Below, piece after piece: positions 1 through 7,974 of a DNA stretch of 40,823 nucleotides. The stretch is from a virus. Under the pieces are notes generated by a model. That model did no database searches. It was not told where the DNA came from and saw only the letters and a program-made list of their open reading frames with translations. The stretch covers positions 1 through 40,823 of IMG/VR virus record IMGVR_UViG_3300034980_000254. One strand, written 5' to 3'. Every line of letters starts with the position of its first letter. Position 1 is the stretch's first letter. Both the position numbers and the translations under genes were made by a program.

Positions 1-2
1 GA

Positions 3-32
3 ACAAAAAATGGCACTAAACCAACGGAGCTG
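3..32. repeat. 30-bp direct repeat, left copy (left phage boundary)
   Basis: Thirty bases are identical to 39370-39399, in the same orientation; identity ends exactly at base 3 and base 32. Because the right copy separates phage genes from an apparent host kinase locus, this is the best candidate for the left boundary of the element. The copy also carries GGAG at 26-29, which serves as the ribosome binding site of the gene starting at 35. Only two bases lie to its left, so the left flank cannot be judged. Confidence 0.75.
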
Positions 33-34
33 AG

Positions 35-358
35 ATGGCGAAAAAGGCTACAAAAAGTACGAAAACGGCACCACCAGCACCGGCGAAACCTGCCGGACAG
101 CCAGTCACATTTACAAAAGGCGATCCGTCACCAGCGGGGCCAGTCGTCTCGTTCCAGCATGGCGACGCGGTTGAAATCCGCGTACCGGCTGCCGTGGCTG
201 CTGGCTGCGTCAAGCTGGCAACTGGCGTTGCCTGCCCGGATTCGGCCGTGGCGATCACGCTGACTCCGCCGCGAGCAGGTCGGGATTCGGTGCTATCACT
301 TCGTTTCGTCACATCAGCGGCGGCTGATGAATTCGCCGCGTCTGTCTCCGGGGGCTAA
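35..358 (+). CDS. Small hypothetical phage protein upstream of terminase
   Basis: A 107-residue protein that I do not recognise. The first 25 residues are Lys/Ala/Pro/Thr-rich and probably disordered. The rest alternates short hydrophobic stretches with Gly, Ala and Val and looks like a small beta-rich domain. No signal peptide or membrane segment is visible. The ATG follows GGAG by 5 nt, so the start is well supported. It ends with TAA at 356-358 and lies in the same reading frame as the small terminase that follows directly. Its position at the head of the packaging operon suggests a DNA-packaging or head-decoration accessory role, but this rests on position only. Confidence 0.6.
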   Translation: MAKKATKSTKTAPPAPAKPAGQPVTFTKGDPSPAGPVVSFQHGDAVEIRVPAAVAAGCVKLATGVACPDSAVAITLTPPRAGRDSVLSLRFVTSAAADEFAASVSGG

Positions 359-781
359 ATCGGGCAAATTGCAAAGACGATCGCAGAGCACAAAGCTGAC
401 GGCACCTACCGGGCAGACAGGCACGGCTCGCTGGATATTCCGGTTGAGATACCAGAACCTGGCAACTGCCTCTCAGCTCGTGCTCGCGTGATCTATGACG
501 ATCTGGCAACGCAATTGCTGACGCTGGGCATCGTCACGTCACTCGACTCGATCGCTCTGACGGAAGCCGCCTGCTGTGCGGCTGAGTTGGAACGGTGCCG
601 ATCGGAGCTGGAAGCATCCACGCTGCTGCTCGACGGCCGATCTAATCCGCTTTGCGGCGTCATGAATCAGCTCCGCGGATCGCTCTACAAATATCTGACG
701 CAACTCGGGCTTACACCGCGAAGCCGCACGGGAATCGACGTGCAGCCTAAGACGGCTGATCCGCTCGATGCGTTCGGCTGA
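359..781 (+). CDS. terS: Terminase small subunit, P27-like, probable ATC start
   Basis: The small terminase recognises packaging-site DNA and recruits the large subunit. The C-terminal end of the frame carries LGLTPRSRTGI, the conserved tail of P27-family small terminases. The first usual start codon is GTG at 488, but coding similarity begins earlier: codons from about 386 read HKADGTYRADRHGS, which resembles the family's N-terminal motif, followed by a Pro-rich linker and LSARARVIYDDLA. No ATG, GTG or TTG lies between the upstream TAA (356-358) and 488. The most economical start is ATC at 359, directly after that stop and behind a G-rich run (350-354). Alternatives are ATT at 368, stop readthrough from the preceding gene, or a short protein from 488. 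Confidence 0.7.
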   Translation: MGQIAKTIAEHKADGTYRADRHGSLDIPVEIPEPGNCLSARARVIYDDLATQLLTLGIVTSLDSIALTEAACCAAELERCRSELEASTLLLDGRSNPLCGVMNQLRGSLYKYLTQLGLTPRSRTGIDVQPKTADPLDAFG

Positions 782-798
782 TTCTCTATCTGAATCCT

Positions 799-2535
799 AT
801 GCGTGAACATTCTCAATGCGTCGAGGCTTACTGTGCTGCCGTTCTGGCTGGTGAGATAGTTGCCGGCCGGTACGTCAGGCTGGCCGTAGAGCGGCACCTG
901 GACGATCTCGAGCACGCTGCCGAGCGTGGCCTGTATTTCGACGCCGAGATTGCGAACCGCTCGCTATCGCTGGTTGAGGCACTCTGCACGCATGTTAAAG
1001 CTGAATGGGCCGGGCAGCCGTTCCTGATGTCGCCGAATCAACAATTCATTCTCTGGTCGCTGATGGGCTGGCGACGGGCGGAAGACGGCTTGCGGCGATT
1101 CCGCAAAGCGTATCTGAGCTGCGGTCGCAAGTGGGGGAAGTCATTGTTTGCGTCGGCGATTCTCAAACTGCTGACGATCCGCGATGAGCCGATCGAGCCT
1201 GGTGCCGAGTGCTACACGATCGCAACGGCTGAAGATCAGGCGAGGCTGGTGTATGACGCTTTCGAGCAGATGATCAGGCAATCACCATCACCGAGCGTTC
1301 GGCGGGCGGCGGTGAGCCGCACGAAGCGGATGTCGTTCCCTGATGCACCGTATTTTAATTCGTTTGTGCGGCCGCTCGGCAGCGATTCAAAGAACAAAGA
1401 CGGGCTGAATCCTCATCTGGTGATCGTGGATGAGCTGCACGAATGGCGATCGTATTACCGCAAGCTCTGGGAGAAGATGTCTACCGGCGGCGGATCTCGG
1501 CGGCAACCGCTGACGGTGATCATCACGACTGCCGGCGATGACAAATCAGCGATCTGGCTCGAGCAGGATGATTTGGCAACGCGGATGCTGGACGCGGTCG
1601 AAGTCGGTGAGCATCCCAACGATTCGCTCTTCGCGTTCATTGCTCGCATCGATGAAGATGATGATCCGTTCGATGAAGCGTGCTGGCCGAAGGGCAACCC
1701 GAACATGCTCGAGTCATTCGCCGGCGGTGATGTGCCGGATTGGGTGGCAGGTTTGGGCACGCCGAAGATTGCATACTTGCGAGAAGCGGCAAGCAATGCG
1801 AGATTGAATCCGGCTGACGAAAACGCTCTCCGCAGGTATCACGCCAACATCAGAGTTGCCAGCACAGAGCGAGCGATCAGGCCGGCGGTGTGGGCGAAGG
1901 GTGCCGATGATCTCTGCGAGTGGCCGGGTACGGCCTACGGTGGCTTTGACCTGGGGCGGGCTGATGACTGGGCCGCGGTCGCGATACTGGCGAAGGTCGA
2001 CGGCGACGGCATCGATGACGCAATCTGGCAGCTAATGGTGCATACGTGGGTAGCTGAAGATGGCTCGATCGATCTATTGCAGCATCCGTTCCGGCAGTGG
2101 GTGGCAGAGGGACTGATCAACGTTTGTGAAGGCGACGCGGTCGACTTCGCTGAGATCGAAGAGCAGATCGTGGCGGACGATGCCGAGTACAACGTCGAGC
2201 AGTGGCGTTATGACAATACCTTCGCAGAGCAGATGGCCCAGAACCTGCTGAATGAACATCAATGCAACGTCTCACCGATGCACCAAAGCAGCCGAGCGTA
2301 CAATGAGCCGCTCCGATCGTTTCTTCGAGCGATCAAACAAGGGCGGCTGCTACATGGTGGGGATCAGGTACTCGCATGGCAGGCGAGCAACTTAGTCATC
2401 AAGCGAGACGCAAAAGATCAATGGATGCCGGCGAAGTCGGACTCTTTAAGCAAGGTCGACGGCATCATAGCGTCAATTATGGCATTTGAAGCCGGTCTGT
2501 TTTTCGAGGGTCAAGGTGTGGCGGGAGTGCTGTAG
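799..2535 (+). CDS. terL: Terminase large subunit, HK97/YmfN-like
   Basis: The packaging motor and headful or cos nuclease: its N-terminal ATPase translocates DNA into the prohead and its C-terminal RNase H-like nuclease cuts the concatemer. In 578 residues I see a Walker A variant CGRKWGKS (108-115), Walker B LVIVDE (207-212), a coupling motif ITTAG (242-246), and nuclease acidic residues in GGFDLGRADDW (Asp384) and SKVDGIIAS (Asp554). Length and motif order match the COG4626 type of siphophage terminases. The ATG at 799 lies 17 nt after the small subunit and the next gene starts 3 nt after its stop, so this is one packaging operon. Confidence 0.95.
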   Translation: MREHSQCVEAYCAAVLAGEIVAGRYVRLAVERHLDDLEHAAERGLYFDAEIANRSLSLVEALCTHVKAEWAGQPFLMSPNQQFILWSLMGWRRAEDGLRRFRKAYLSCGRKWGKSLFASAILKLLTIRDEPIEPGAECYTIATAEDQARLVYDAFEQMIRQSPSPSVRRAAVSRTKRMSFPDAPYFNSFVRPLGSDSKNKDGLNPHLVIVDELHEWRSYYRKLWEKMSTGGGSRRQPLTVIITTAGDDKSAIWLEQDDLATRMLDAVEVGEHPNDSLFAFIARIDEDDDPFDEACWPKGNPNMLESFAGGDVPDWVAGLGTPKIAYLREAASNARLNPADENALRRYHANIRVASTERAIRPAVWAKGADDLCEWPGTAYGGFDLGRADDWAAVAILAKVDGDGIDDAIWQLMVHTWVAEDGSIDLLQHPFRQWVAEGLINVCEGDAVDFAEIEEQIVADDAEYNVEQWRYDNTFAEQMAQNLLNEHQCNVSPMHQSSRAYNEPLRSFLRAIKQGRLLHGGDQVLAWQASNLVIKRDAKDQWMPAKSDSLSKVDGIIASIMAFEAGLFFEGQGVAGVL

Positions 2536-2538
2536 ACG

Positions 2539-3768
2539 ATGATTAACTGGCTCAAACGTCGCTTTTCTAATATCACGCAAGATCCGACATACTCGCTCAG
2601 CGATTGGGCTGAAGAGGTATACGGCTCGGCCGGTGATTCTTCGATCGATGTGAACTACTCGTCAGCGTTGGGCATTCCACCGCTATGGCGAGCGGTAAAC
2701 ATTGTTGCAAACGATGTGGGGCGGTTGCGGTGCCGAGCGTTTGAGCGATTGGAAGACAACGAGCGACGGCGAGCGACTGATCATCCGGCGTACAAACTCA
2801 TCAACCGCAAAAGTGGTATCGTCAACGCGTTTCAGTTTCGCCGCACGCTGACGCTTCACGCTCAGCTACACGGCAACGGCTTTGCTCGCATCCGTCGCAA
2901 CTCACGCGGTGAGCCAGTGCGGCTTGAAATTCTACCACCGGCACCGCTGACGTATCCGGTGATTGAAAGCACTACCCGCGGTGAGCGAGTGGTGATCATT
3001 ACACACAAAGATGATAAGGCAGTTGCACTATCATCGAGCGATGTGATTCACATTCCCGGTTTGAGCTATGACGGCGTGTGCGGGCTTTCGATCATCGACG
3101 TGCTGGAGTCCAGTCTTAAAGGTGCCATTGCAACGCAACGATACACAACTCTTTACTATGAGCAGGGCGGCAGCGTTAAAGGGTATCTGAAGGTGCCGCA
3201 AATACTGAAGCAACAACAGGCTGATGATTTGCGAGCGAATTGGGGGCGACTGGCTGAAGGCATCGGCAATACCGGGAAGACGGCGATCGTTCACGGCGGC
3301 GGCGAATATGTGGAGATGAAAGCAAACGCCAACGACGCACAGCTACTGCCCGCGAAGCAGTTTTCTATTATTGACATCAGCAACATCACCGGCGTGCGGC
3401 CGCATGACTTAGGCGATCAAACGCGAGCGGCGTACAACTCGCTCGAGCAGGAGAATCAATCGCACGCTGACCGCTGCATCGAGCCGTGGCTGGTGACTTG
3501 GGAACTCGAGTATATGGATAAGTTGCTAACTGAAGATCAGAAGGATGGCGACTCGCACTATATAGAATTTGACAGACGCGGCTTGATACGTCACAGCCTG
3601 ACTGAATTGGCGGAAGCCGATCGCAAGTATCGTGAGATGGGAAAGTATTCTGTAAACGATTTGCGGCGGCGTGATAACGAAGAATCCGTTGAAGGCGGCG
3701 ACGTTTACAATTATCCAGTGAACTGGGGTGTGCTTAATCAAGAACCTGAAAGCATCAGCGAAGAATAA
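2539..3768 (+). CDS. HK97-family portal protein
   Basis: The dodecameric portal forms the DNA channel at one capsid vertex and docks the terminase. The 409-residue protein shows the family's usual features: an early SALGIPPLWRAVNIVANDVG segment, the stem/crown region with NGFARIRR and LEILPPAPLTYPV, and the conserved stretch around KQFSIIDISNITGVRPHDL. Length is typical of COG4695 portals. It follows terL by 3 nt and its last 41 nt overlap the prohead protease frame, a common arrangement that couples translation of portal and protease. Confidence 0.95.
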   Translation: MINWLKRRFSNITQDPTYSLSDWAEEVYGSAGDSSIDVNYSSALGIPPLWRAVNIVANDVGRLRCRAFERLEDNERRRATDHPAYKLINRKSGIVNAFQFRRTLTLHAQLHGNGFARIRRNSRGEPVRLEILPPAPLTYPVIESTTRGERVVIITHKDDKAVALSSSDVIHIPGLSYDGVCGLSIIDVLESSLKGAIATQRYTTLYYEQGGSVKGYLKVPQILKQQQADDLRANWGRLAEGIGNTGKTAIVHGGGEYVEMKANANDAQLLPAKQFSIIDISNITGVRPHDLGDQTRAAYNSLEQENQSHADRCIEPWLVTWELEYMDKLLTEDQKDGDSHYIEFDRRGLIRHSLTELAEADRKYREMGKYSVNDLRRRDNEESVEGGDVYNYPVNWGVLNQEPESISEE

Positions 3769-4432
3769 TCACGCTGAGTTGATATTCTATGGTGACGTCG
3801 GTGGTTGGGATGGTATCTCAGCCGCGGAGTTTCAGAAGGCAGTTAGCGAGCTTGGTGATGGCATAAAAAACATCACGCTCCGATTGCACAGCTACGGCGG
3901 CGATGTCTACGACGGGCAGGCGATCTATAACACTCTCAAGCGGCATTCCGCGAAGGTGAGAGTCGAAGTCGATGGTGCCGCTATGTCAGCAGCCAGCTTT
4001 ATTGCAATGGCTGGCGACGAGATCGCAATGGCAGAGAATGCCATCTTCATGATTCATGATCCGTGGACGGTAGTGATGGGCAACGCTCGCGACATGCGAG
4101 AGATGGCCGATTCGATGGATAAGGTTCGCGATACCATCACCGGCGTTTATCACTCACGCACTGGCCTGGCATCAGATGACATTAACGATCTGATGGCGGC
4201 TGAAACATATTTCGACGCGTCGGAAGCTCTCGAATATGGCTTCGCGTCGGAAGTGATTCCAAACAAAGGCATCGACGACATGAGCACGTCGGTGATCCGC
4301 AACCGCTGGAAGAATTGCCCGGAGTTTCTGATTGAGGGACTCGAGCAGCCGGCAGTTGAAGCGGAACAGCAAAGCAAGAAGCTTGAAAACATGAGGCGGC
4401 GTGTTGCCGTCTTTTCTCAGTTCCGTGGCTGA
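3728..4432 (+). CDS. ClpP-like prohead maturation protease
   Basis: Peptidase S14 (ClpP/crotonase fold) proteins replace the U35 protease in many HK97-type phages and cleave scaffold and capsid N-termini. In 234 residues the nucleophile is probably Ser87 in DGAAMSAASF, the base His110 in FMIHDPW, and the acid Asp163 in TYFDASEALEYGF. The GTG start at 3728 lies inside the portal gene; TTG at 3779 is a less likely alternative because the first strand AELIFYGDV would be cut. No separate scaffold gene is visible, so the N-terminal helix of the capsid protein probably scaffolds assembly. Confidence 0.92.
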   Translation: MCLIKNLKASAKNNHAELIFYGDVGGWDGISAAEFQKAVSELGDGIKNITLRLHSYGGDVYDGQAIYNTLKRHSAKVRVEVDGAAMSAASFIAMAGDEIAMAENAIFMIHDPWTVVMGNARDMREMADSMDKVRDTITGVYHSRTGLASDDINDLMAAETYFDASEALEYGFASEVIPNKGIDDMSTSVIRNRWKNCPEFLIEGLEQPAVEAEQQSKKLENMRRRVAVFSQFRG

Positions 4433-4433
4433 G

Positions 4434-4468
4434 TGCCTGCGGACATTTTTTTGACTGCCCGCAGGGCA
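4434..4468 (+). promoter_or_regulatory. Hairpin abutting the capsid gene ribosome binding site
   Basis: TGCC-TGCGG (4434-4442) pairs with CCGCA-GGCA (4459-4468) with one bulged G; the loop includes seven consecutive T. The 3' arm ends at the first base of the Shine-Dalgarno AAGGAG (4468-4473) of the capsid gene. It could protect the 5' end of a processed capsid mRNA or tune initiation. This is a sequence observation; function is inferred. Confidence 0.4.
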
Positions 4469-4477
4469 AGGAGCGTA

Positions 4478-5755
4478 ATGAGCGTTAGCATTAAGGCGTT
4501 GAGCGAGAAGCGTGGAAAGATCGAGCACGAGCTGAATCAGTTGCTCGAAGCAGCAGGGGAAGCCGGACTATCGGCTGAATCTGAAGCTCGATTCGATGCG
4601 TTGTTTGATGAAGACTCGGCACTGAAAAAGCAGATTGATCAGATTGAATCCGTCAACGCTCTCGGTGCTGAGCTTGGCGAATTGCGAGATGCATCTGCTG
4701 AGATTACCGGACGTAAAGAGTTGTCTGATCCTGAACTCGAGAACAAAGCCCTGAAGGCTTATCTCGATTCGCAGTGGGATGAGACGAGTGCTTATGTCGA
4801 TGACAGCGGCAGAGCTGCAATGAAGGCCTACGGGATCGATCCCGGCGGCAAGCTGATCCTGAATGGATTCTGCAAAGGATTCAGGAACGATCTGACGACG
4901 GGCACAAGCTCGGGCGATGCCGGCAACGTCATCAACCAGCGGCTGATTGCTTCGCTTCAAGAGGCGTTCACTTTCTACGGTGGAATGACTCAGGTTGCAG
5001 AAGTCATCACGACTGCCAACGGTCGTGACTTCATCTGGCCGACGTTCGACGATACCAGCAATAGCGGCTCAATGGTCGCTGAAGCTGGAGCAGTCGGCAG
5101 TGCCAGCAATCCTACCTTCGCGAAGCCAACTCTGGCTGCGTACAAGGGCACCACTGGCATCTTGAAAATGACATGGGAATCCATTCGTGATACCGATGTT
5201 GATCTGGTGCCACTGCTCGGTCGAGCGTTCGGTGAGCGATTGGGTCGGCTGGTTAATACCAAAGCGACTGTCGGTGATGGCTCGGGTACTGCTACCGGCA
5301 TCACAGTCGGTGCCAGTGCTGGTGTGACGGCTGCTGCGGCTGCTGCGATCACCTTTGATGAGCTGATTGATCTCGAGCATTCTGTGGACGTTGCACACCG
5401 AAACGGTGCAACATTCATGACGAATGATTCGACGGTCAAGCTGCTTCGCAAATTGCAGGATGCTGACAATCAGTACATCTGGCAGCGAGCGGTAACGGCT
5501 GGAGCACCGAGCACATTGCTCGGGTACAACGTTGTGGTTAACAACGATATGCCAGCGGCTACCACCGGCAATGTGTCGGTCGTGTTCGGTGATCTGTCTG
5601 CGTACAAGCTGCGGCTTGTAGAGCAGGTTCGCATCTACCGGCTGGAAGAGCTGTATCGTGCAAACGATCAGGATGGTCTGGTTGCCTTCAATGCGTTTGA
5701 TGGCAAGATCATTGATCCGGGGCACGCTCCGGTGAAGAAGTTGACACAAGCCTAA
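4478..5755 (+). CDS. Major capsid protein, HK97 fold
   Basis: Forms the icosahedral shell. The first ~90 residues (MSVSIKALSEKRGKIE onwards) are charged and helical, matching the delta/scaffolding domain of HK97-type capsid proteins that the prohead protease removes. The rest contains the typical NGRDFIWPTFDDT and GTTGILKMTWESIRDTDVDL core segments and a C-terminal LEELYRANDQDGLVAFNAFDG. I chose ATG 4478 (425 aa) because AAGGAG lies 4 nt upstream; a longer frame opens at GTG 4433 but lacks a ribosome site and adds a non-conserved leader. A strong terminator follows, consistent with a separately terminated, abundant transcript. Confidence 0.95.
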   Translation: MSVSIKALSEKRGKIEHELNQLLEAAGEAGLSAESEARFDALFDEDSALKKQIDQIESVNALGAELGELRDASAEITGRKELSDPELENKALKAYLDSQWDETSAYVDDSGRAAMKAYGIDPGGKLILNGFCKGFRNDLTTGTSSGDAGNVINQRLIASLQEAFTFYGGMTQVAEVITTANGRDFIWPTFDDTSNSGSMVAEAGAVGSASNPTFAKPTLAAYKGTTGILKMTWESIRDTDVDLVPLLGRAFGERLGRLVNTKATVGDGSGTATGITVGASAGVTAAAAAAITFDELIDLEHSVDVAHRNGATFMTNDSTVKLLRKLQDADNQYIWQRAVTAGAPSTLLGYNVVVNNDMPAATTGNVSVVFGDLSAYKLRLVEQVRIYRLEELYRANDQDGLVAFNAFDGKIIDPGHAPVKKLTQA

Positions 5756-5778
5756 TTGTGAGGCGTGTGGTTTGCTGA

Positions 5779-5815
5779 GCGTGGCGGGTGTTTGTTCCCG
5801 CCCGTCACGCGTTTT
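5779..5815 (+). terminator. Rho-independent terminator after the capsid gene
   Basis: GCGTG-GCGGG (5779-5788) pairs with CCCGC (5797-5801) and CACGC (5806-5810), with CCGT bulged out on the 3' side and an 8-nt loop, followed by GTTTTG. The stem is GC-rich, but the T tract is short, so termination may be partial. Confidence 0.55.
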
Positions 5816-5817
5816 GT

Positions 5818-5887
5818 CCCGCCGGGGGTGGCTCCCCACTAGAGTCTCATTAGCTCCGGTTTACGGGTTCGATTCCCGTCGGCGGCA
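5818..5887 (+). tRNA. Atypical tRNA-like element, possible CAU anticodon
   Basis: The 3' half is a textbook tRNA: T arm ACGGG-TTCGATT-CCCGT (5863-5879), then acceptor strand CGGCGGC and A as discriminator. The 5' acceptor CCCGCCG (5818-5824) pairs at six of seven positions. A compact D arm GGGG-TGGCT-CCCC follows with no linker. The anticodon arm is weak: GAGT-CTCATTA-GCTC gives a 7-nt loop with T33 and anticodon CAT (5848-5850) but a G-U closing pair. At 70 nt it is several bases shorter than a standard tRNA. No CCA is encoded. It may be a decayed tRNA-Met/Ile2, a functional unusual tRNA, or a tRNA mimic. Confidence 0.5.
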
Positions 5888-5966
5888 TTTTACCAGCGGG
5901 CAGCGTAGTGTTTTATTATTGGTGGCGGGGCGTTTGCTCGCTGGTTCTTTCTTTGCATGGGTGCCA

Positions 5967-6533
5967 ATGGCCGACGCTTACAATTACGAGAATCGGCTGA
6001 CTCTGGTCGGCTCGATCACCGAGCCAGTCACGCTGAACGAACTCAAGCTGTATTGTGGAATCGATACCGGCTTCACTGTTGACGATGACTTACTGACGGC
6101 GGCAATATCAGCCGGCCGAGAATTCGTCGAAGGTGAGACCGGGCGGCAGTTGCCGGCGGCAACGTATGATCTGACGCTGGATTCGTTCCCGAAGATGCTC
6201 TACCTGCCACGCTCGCCAGTGGCGACGGTTACGAGCATCAAGTATCAGGACACGGACGACGCACAGCAAACACTGGCAACGTCAGTGTATGCAACGGACC
6301 TGATTGATCCTGAGCGAGTGTCTCGGATCGTGCTGAAGACGGGCGAAGCCTGGCCGGCGATCTACGATCGAATCAACGCAGTCGTCGTGCGGTTCACGTG
6401 CGGCTATGCAACGGTCCCGGCTCAGTTGCTGGCAACGGTGAAGCAATACGCGAAAGAGCTGTATGACTTCGGCGAGCCAGACGTCGAGAAGCTCAAGATC
6501 TGGCTGGCACCGTATCGGGTGCATCGATGGTAA
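5967..6533 (+). CDS. Head-tail connector protein, gp6-like
   Basis: HK97 gp6-like adaptors form a ring beneath the portal. The 188-residue protein matches in layout: an early EPVTLNELKLYC segment, helical DDDLLTAAISAGREFVEGE, a central beta region ending in LPRSPVATVTSIKY, and a C-terminal helix PAQLLATVKQYAKELYD. The frame stays open far upstream, through the tRNA-like element, but I start at ATG 5967 because the conserved LNELK motif follows by about 20 residues and upstream codons are not protein-like. No clear Shine-Dalgarno sequence is present. The end overlaps the next gene by 7 nt. Confidence 0.85.
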   Translation: MADAYNYENRLTLVGSITEPVTLNELKLYCGIDTGFTVDDDLLTAAISAGREFVEGETGRQLPAATYDLTLDSFPKMLYLPRSPVATVTSIKYQDTDDAQQTLATSVYATDLIDPERVSRIVLKTGEAWPAIYDRINAVVVRFTCGYATVPAQLLATVKQYAKELYDFGEPDVEKLKIWLAPYRVHRW

Positions 6534-6880
6534 AATACAGACCGAAGCGTGACACAGCCCTGCCGCGAAGTGTGCTGCGTGAACGTGCAAACGTCACACT
6601 GACTCTGGAGTCGTATGCACTGACACAAGACGCGGCTGGCGAAGAAGTCAAGACCTGGTCAACGCTCGCGACGCGTCAGGGGCTGCTATTGCCGCTAAGC
6701 GGATCGCAGCGGTCTGAGCGAGCAGCCACTCACACGATCAGTATGCGTTATGTGAGCGGGCTGAGTCGTGATATGCGTGTGCTAATTGGTAGCACTTATT
6801 ACGAGATACATGACGAGATCAACGTCGACACTGATGATCGTGAGCACGTTGTGCGAGTGCGTGAAATCGAGGCCAGCTAA
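6527..6880 (+). CDS. Head closure (head-tail joining) protein
   Basis: A 117-residue protein with the beta-barrel pattern of SPP1 gp16/HK97 gp7-like head closure proteins: ERANVTLTLESYALTQDAAGE near the N-terminus and a terminal DTDDREHVVRVREIEAS strand. Such proteins plug the connector after packaging. Assignment relies on fold-like pattern and on position between the gp6-like adaptor and the gp10-like tail component. ATG overlaps the end of the previous gene and its own stop TAA overlaps the next ATG, so the genes are translationally coupled. Confidence 0.7.
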   Translation: MVKYRPKRDTALPRSVLRERANVTLTLESYALTQDAAGEEVKTWSTLATRQGLLLPLSGSQRSERAATHTISMRYVSGLSRDMRVLIGSTYYEIHDEINVDTDDREHVVRVREIEAS

Positions 6881-7395
6881 TGGCAAAAAACACGATCCGC
6901 ATCGGTGCGGTAGCTGATAAGAAGCTACTCCGTAACCTTGATACATTACCAACTAAGATTCGCACAAAGATCGTCAGAAGTGCGATCAGTAAAGCAACGA
7001 CAGTAATGAAACGCGAACTGGTCAAACGTGTGCCAGTCGGTGTTGATAAAAATCCTAAAGATGATAATGACAAGCCGCGTGAACAGCTAAAAAGAAGCAT
7101 CACAAAACGGACAAAAACAGCAAAGCGGAAAACCGGCGTGCATGGAGTAGTCGGTGTGCCTCATAAGTTCCCGAAGTTTGTTTTCATGCTGCACTACGGC
7201 ATCAAAGCACACACCATCAAAGCTCCGGGTGGATGGTCGCTCAATCTGGGATTTGGCCGAGTGTATAAGTCAGTGCAGCATCCCGGCGTTGCACGAATGG
7301 ACTTTCACCGCGAAGCACTGACGGCAAGCATTCCAAAAGCTCGAGCCATAATGGCATCTCAGTTACGCAGTAAGCTGGCGAGTGTTGCCAAATGA
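6880..7395 (+). CDS. HK97 gp10-like tail component
   Basis: A 171-residue basic protein with the hallmarks of the HK97 gp10 family: N-terminal helix (KKLLRNLDTLPTKIRTKI) and the conserved C-terminal HPGVARMDFHREAL followed by a helix. The central region is rich in Lys/Arg/Thr. These proteins belong to the neck or tail terminator complex. It overlaps its neighbours by 1 and 4 nt, fitting the standard order head closure, gp10, tail terminator. Confidence 0.85.
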   Translation: MAKNTIRIGAVADKKLLRNLDTLPTKIRTKIVRSAISKATTVMKRELVKRVPVGVDKNPKDDNDKPREQLKRSITKRTKTAKRKTGVHGVVGVPHKFPKFVFMLHYGIKAHTIKAPGGWSLNLGFGRVYKSVQHPGVARMDFHREALTASIPKARAIMASQLRSKLASVAK

Positions 7396-7790
7396 TCAAT
7401 GAGGATCTCTTTACAAGACTGACCGCTGACTCTGGTGTCTCGGCATTGGTGGCATCGCGTATTTATCCGCACAAAACGCGATTCAAGCCGACGTATCCGC
7501 ACATCACCTACGAAGTGCTGAGCGACGAAAATCAATACTCATTCAGCGGCACGCTTGGATTCAAAGAAGCGAGCATCGTCTACCAATGTGTGGCGGAAAC
7601 GTACCGCGAATCAAGACTGATTGCTGACGCGGTGGAAACGTCACTGGCTGCGTTCCGCGGTGACCTCACAACGCACTATTGCCACGGCCTGCTGGTCGAA
7701 GGTGTGAGAGACAGCAAGATTCAAACGACTGATGACGCTGACTCTTTCTATTACGCCGTAAACGTTCTGATATCGGTGCATTATGAATGA
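7392..7790 (+). CDS. Tail terminator/completion protein, DUF3168
   Basis: A 132-residue protein with the DUF3168 pattern: MINEDLFTRLTADSGVSALV at the start, VASRIYPHKTRF, then YPHITYEVLS, with a C-terminal beta strand YYAVNVLISVHYE. This family caps the tail tube (like lambda gpU/SPP1 gp17). Position directly upstream of the tail tube gene supports the call. Confidence 0.85.
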   Translation: MINEDLFTRLTADSGVSALVASRIYPHKTRFKPTYPHITYEVLSDENQYSFSGTLGFKEASIVYQCVAETYRESRLIADAVETSLAAFRGDLTTHYCHGLLVEGVRDSKIQTTDDADSFYYAVNVLISVHYE

Positions 7791-7974
7791 TCCAGTTTGC
7801 TTGAAGGTCCGCACACCTTCGGGCATCTCAGAGCTAAATGTAATTGAGTTACTGGAAGTGAACGGCAACGTCTTCATTCCGGTTGGTGATTTGACAGAGC
7901 GGCTGGCGTTCCTTGAAGGACGATTATCAGCCCTTGAAACACAGTTCACGGCATTGCTTGCCGTAGGGGGTTAA
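7783..7974 (+). CDS. Small coiled-coil protein in tail operon
   Basis: A 63-residue protein not recognised by family. The C-terminal half (LTERLAFLEGRLSALETQF) has a clear leucine heptad pattern and should form a coiled coil; the N-terminal half looks like a beta hairpin. It overlaps the tail terminator by 8 nt and shares its stop base with the tail tube start, so it is almost certainly translated. A role in tail assembly is inferred from position. Confidence 0.65.
   Translation: MNDPVCLKVRTPSGISELNVIELLEVNGNVFIPVGDLTERLAFLEGRLSALETQFTALLAVGG

Noticed and set aside
5069-5839. Long antisense frame opposite the capsid gene (256 codons)
   Set aside because: It lies opposite a certain gene, shows no protein-like motifs and ends in the terminator region; such frames follow from codon bias in the real gene.
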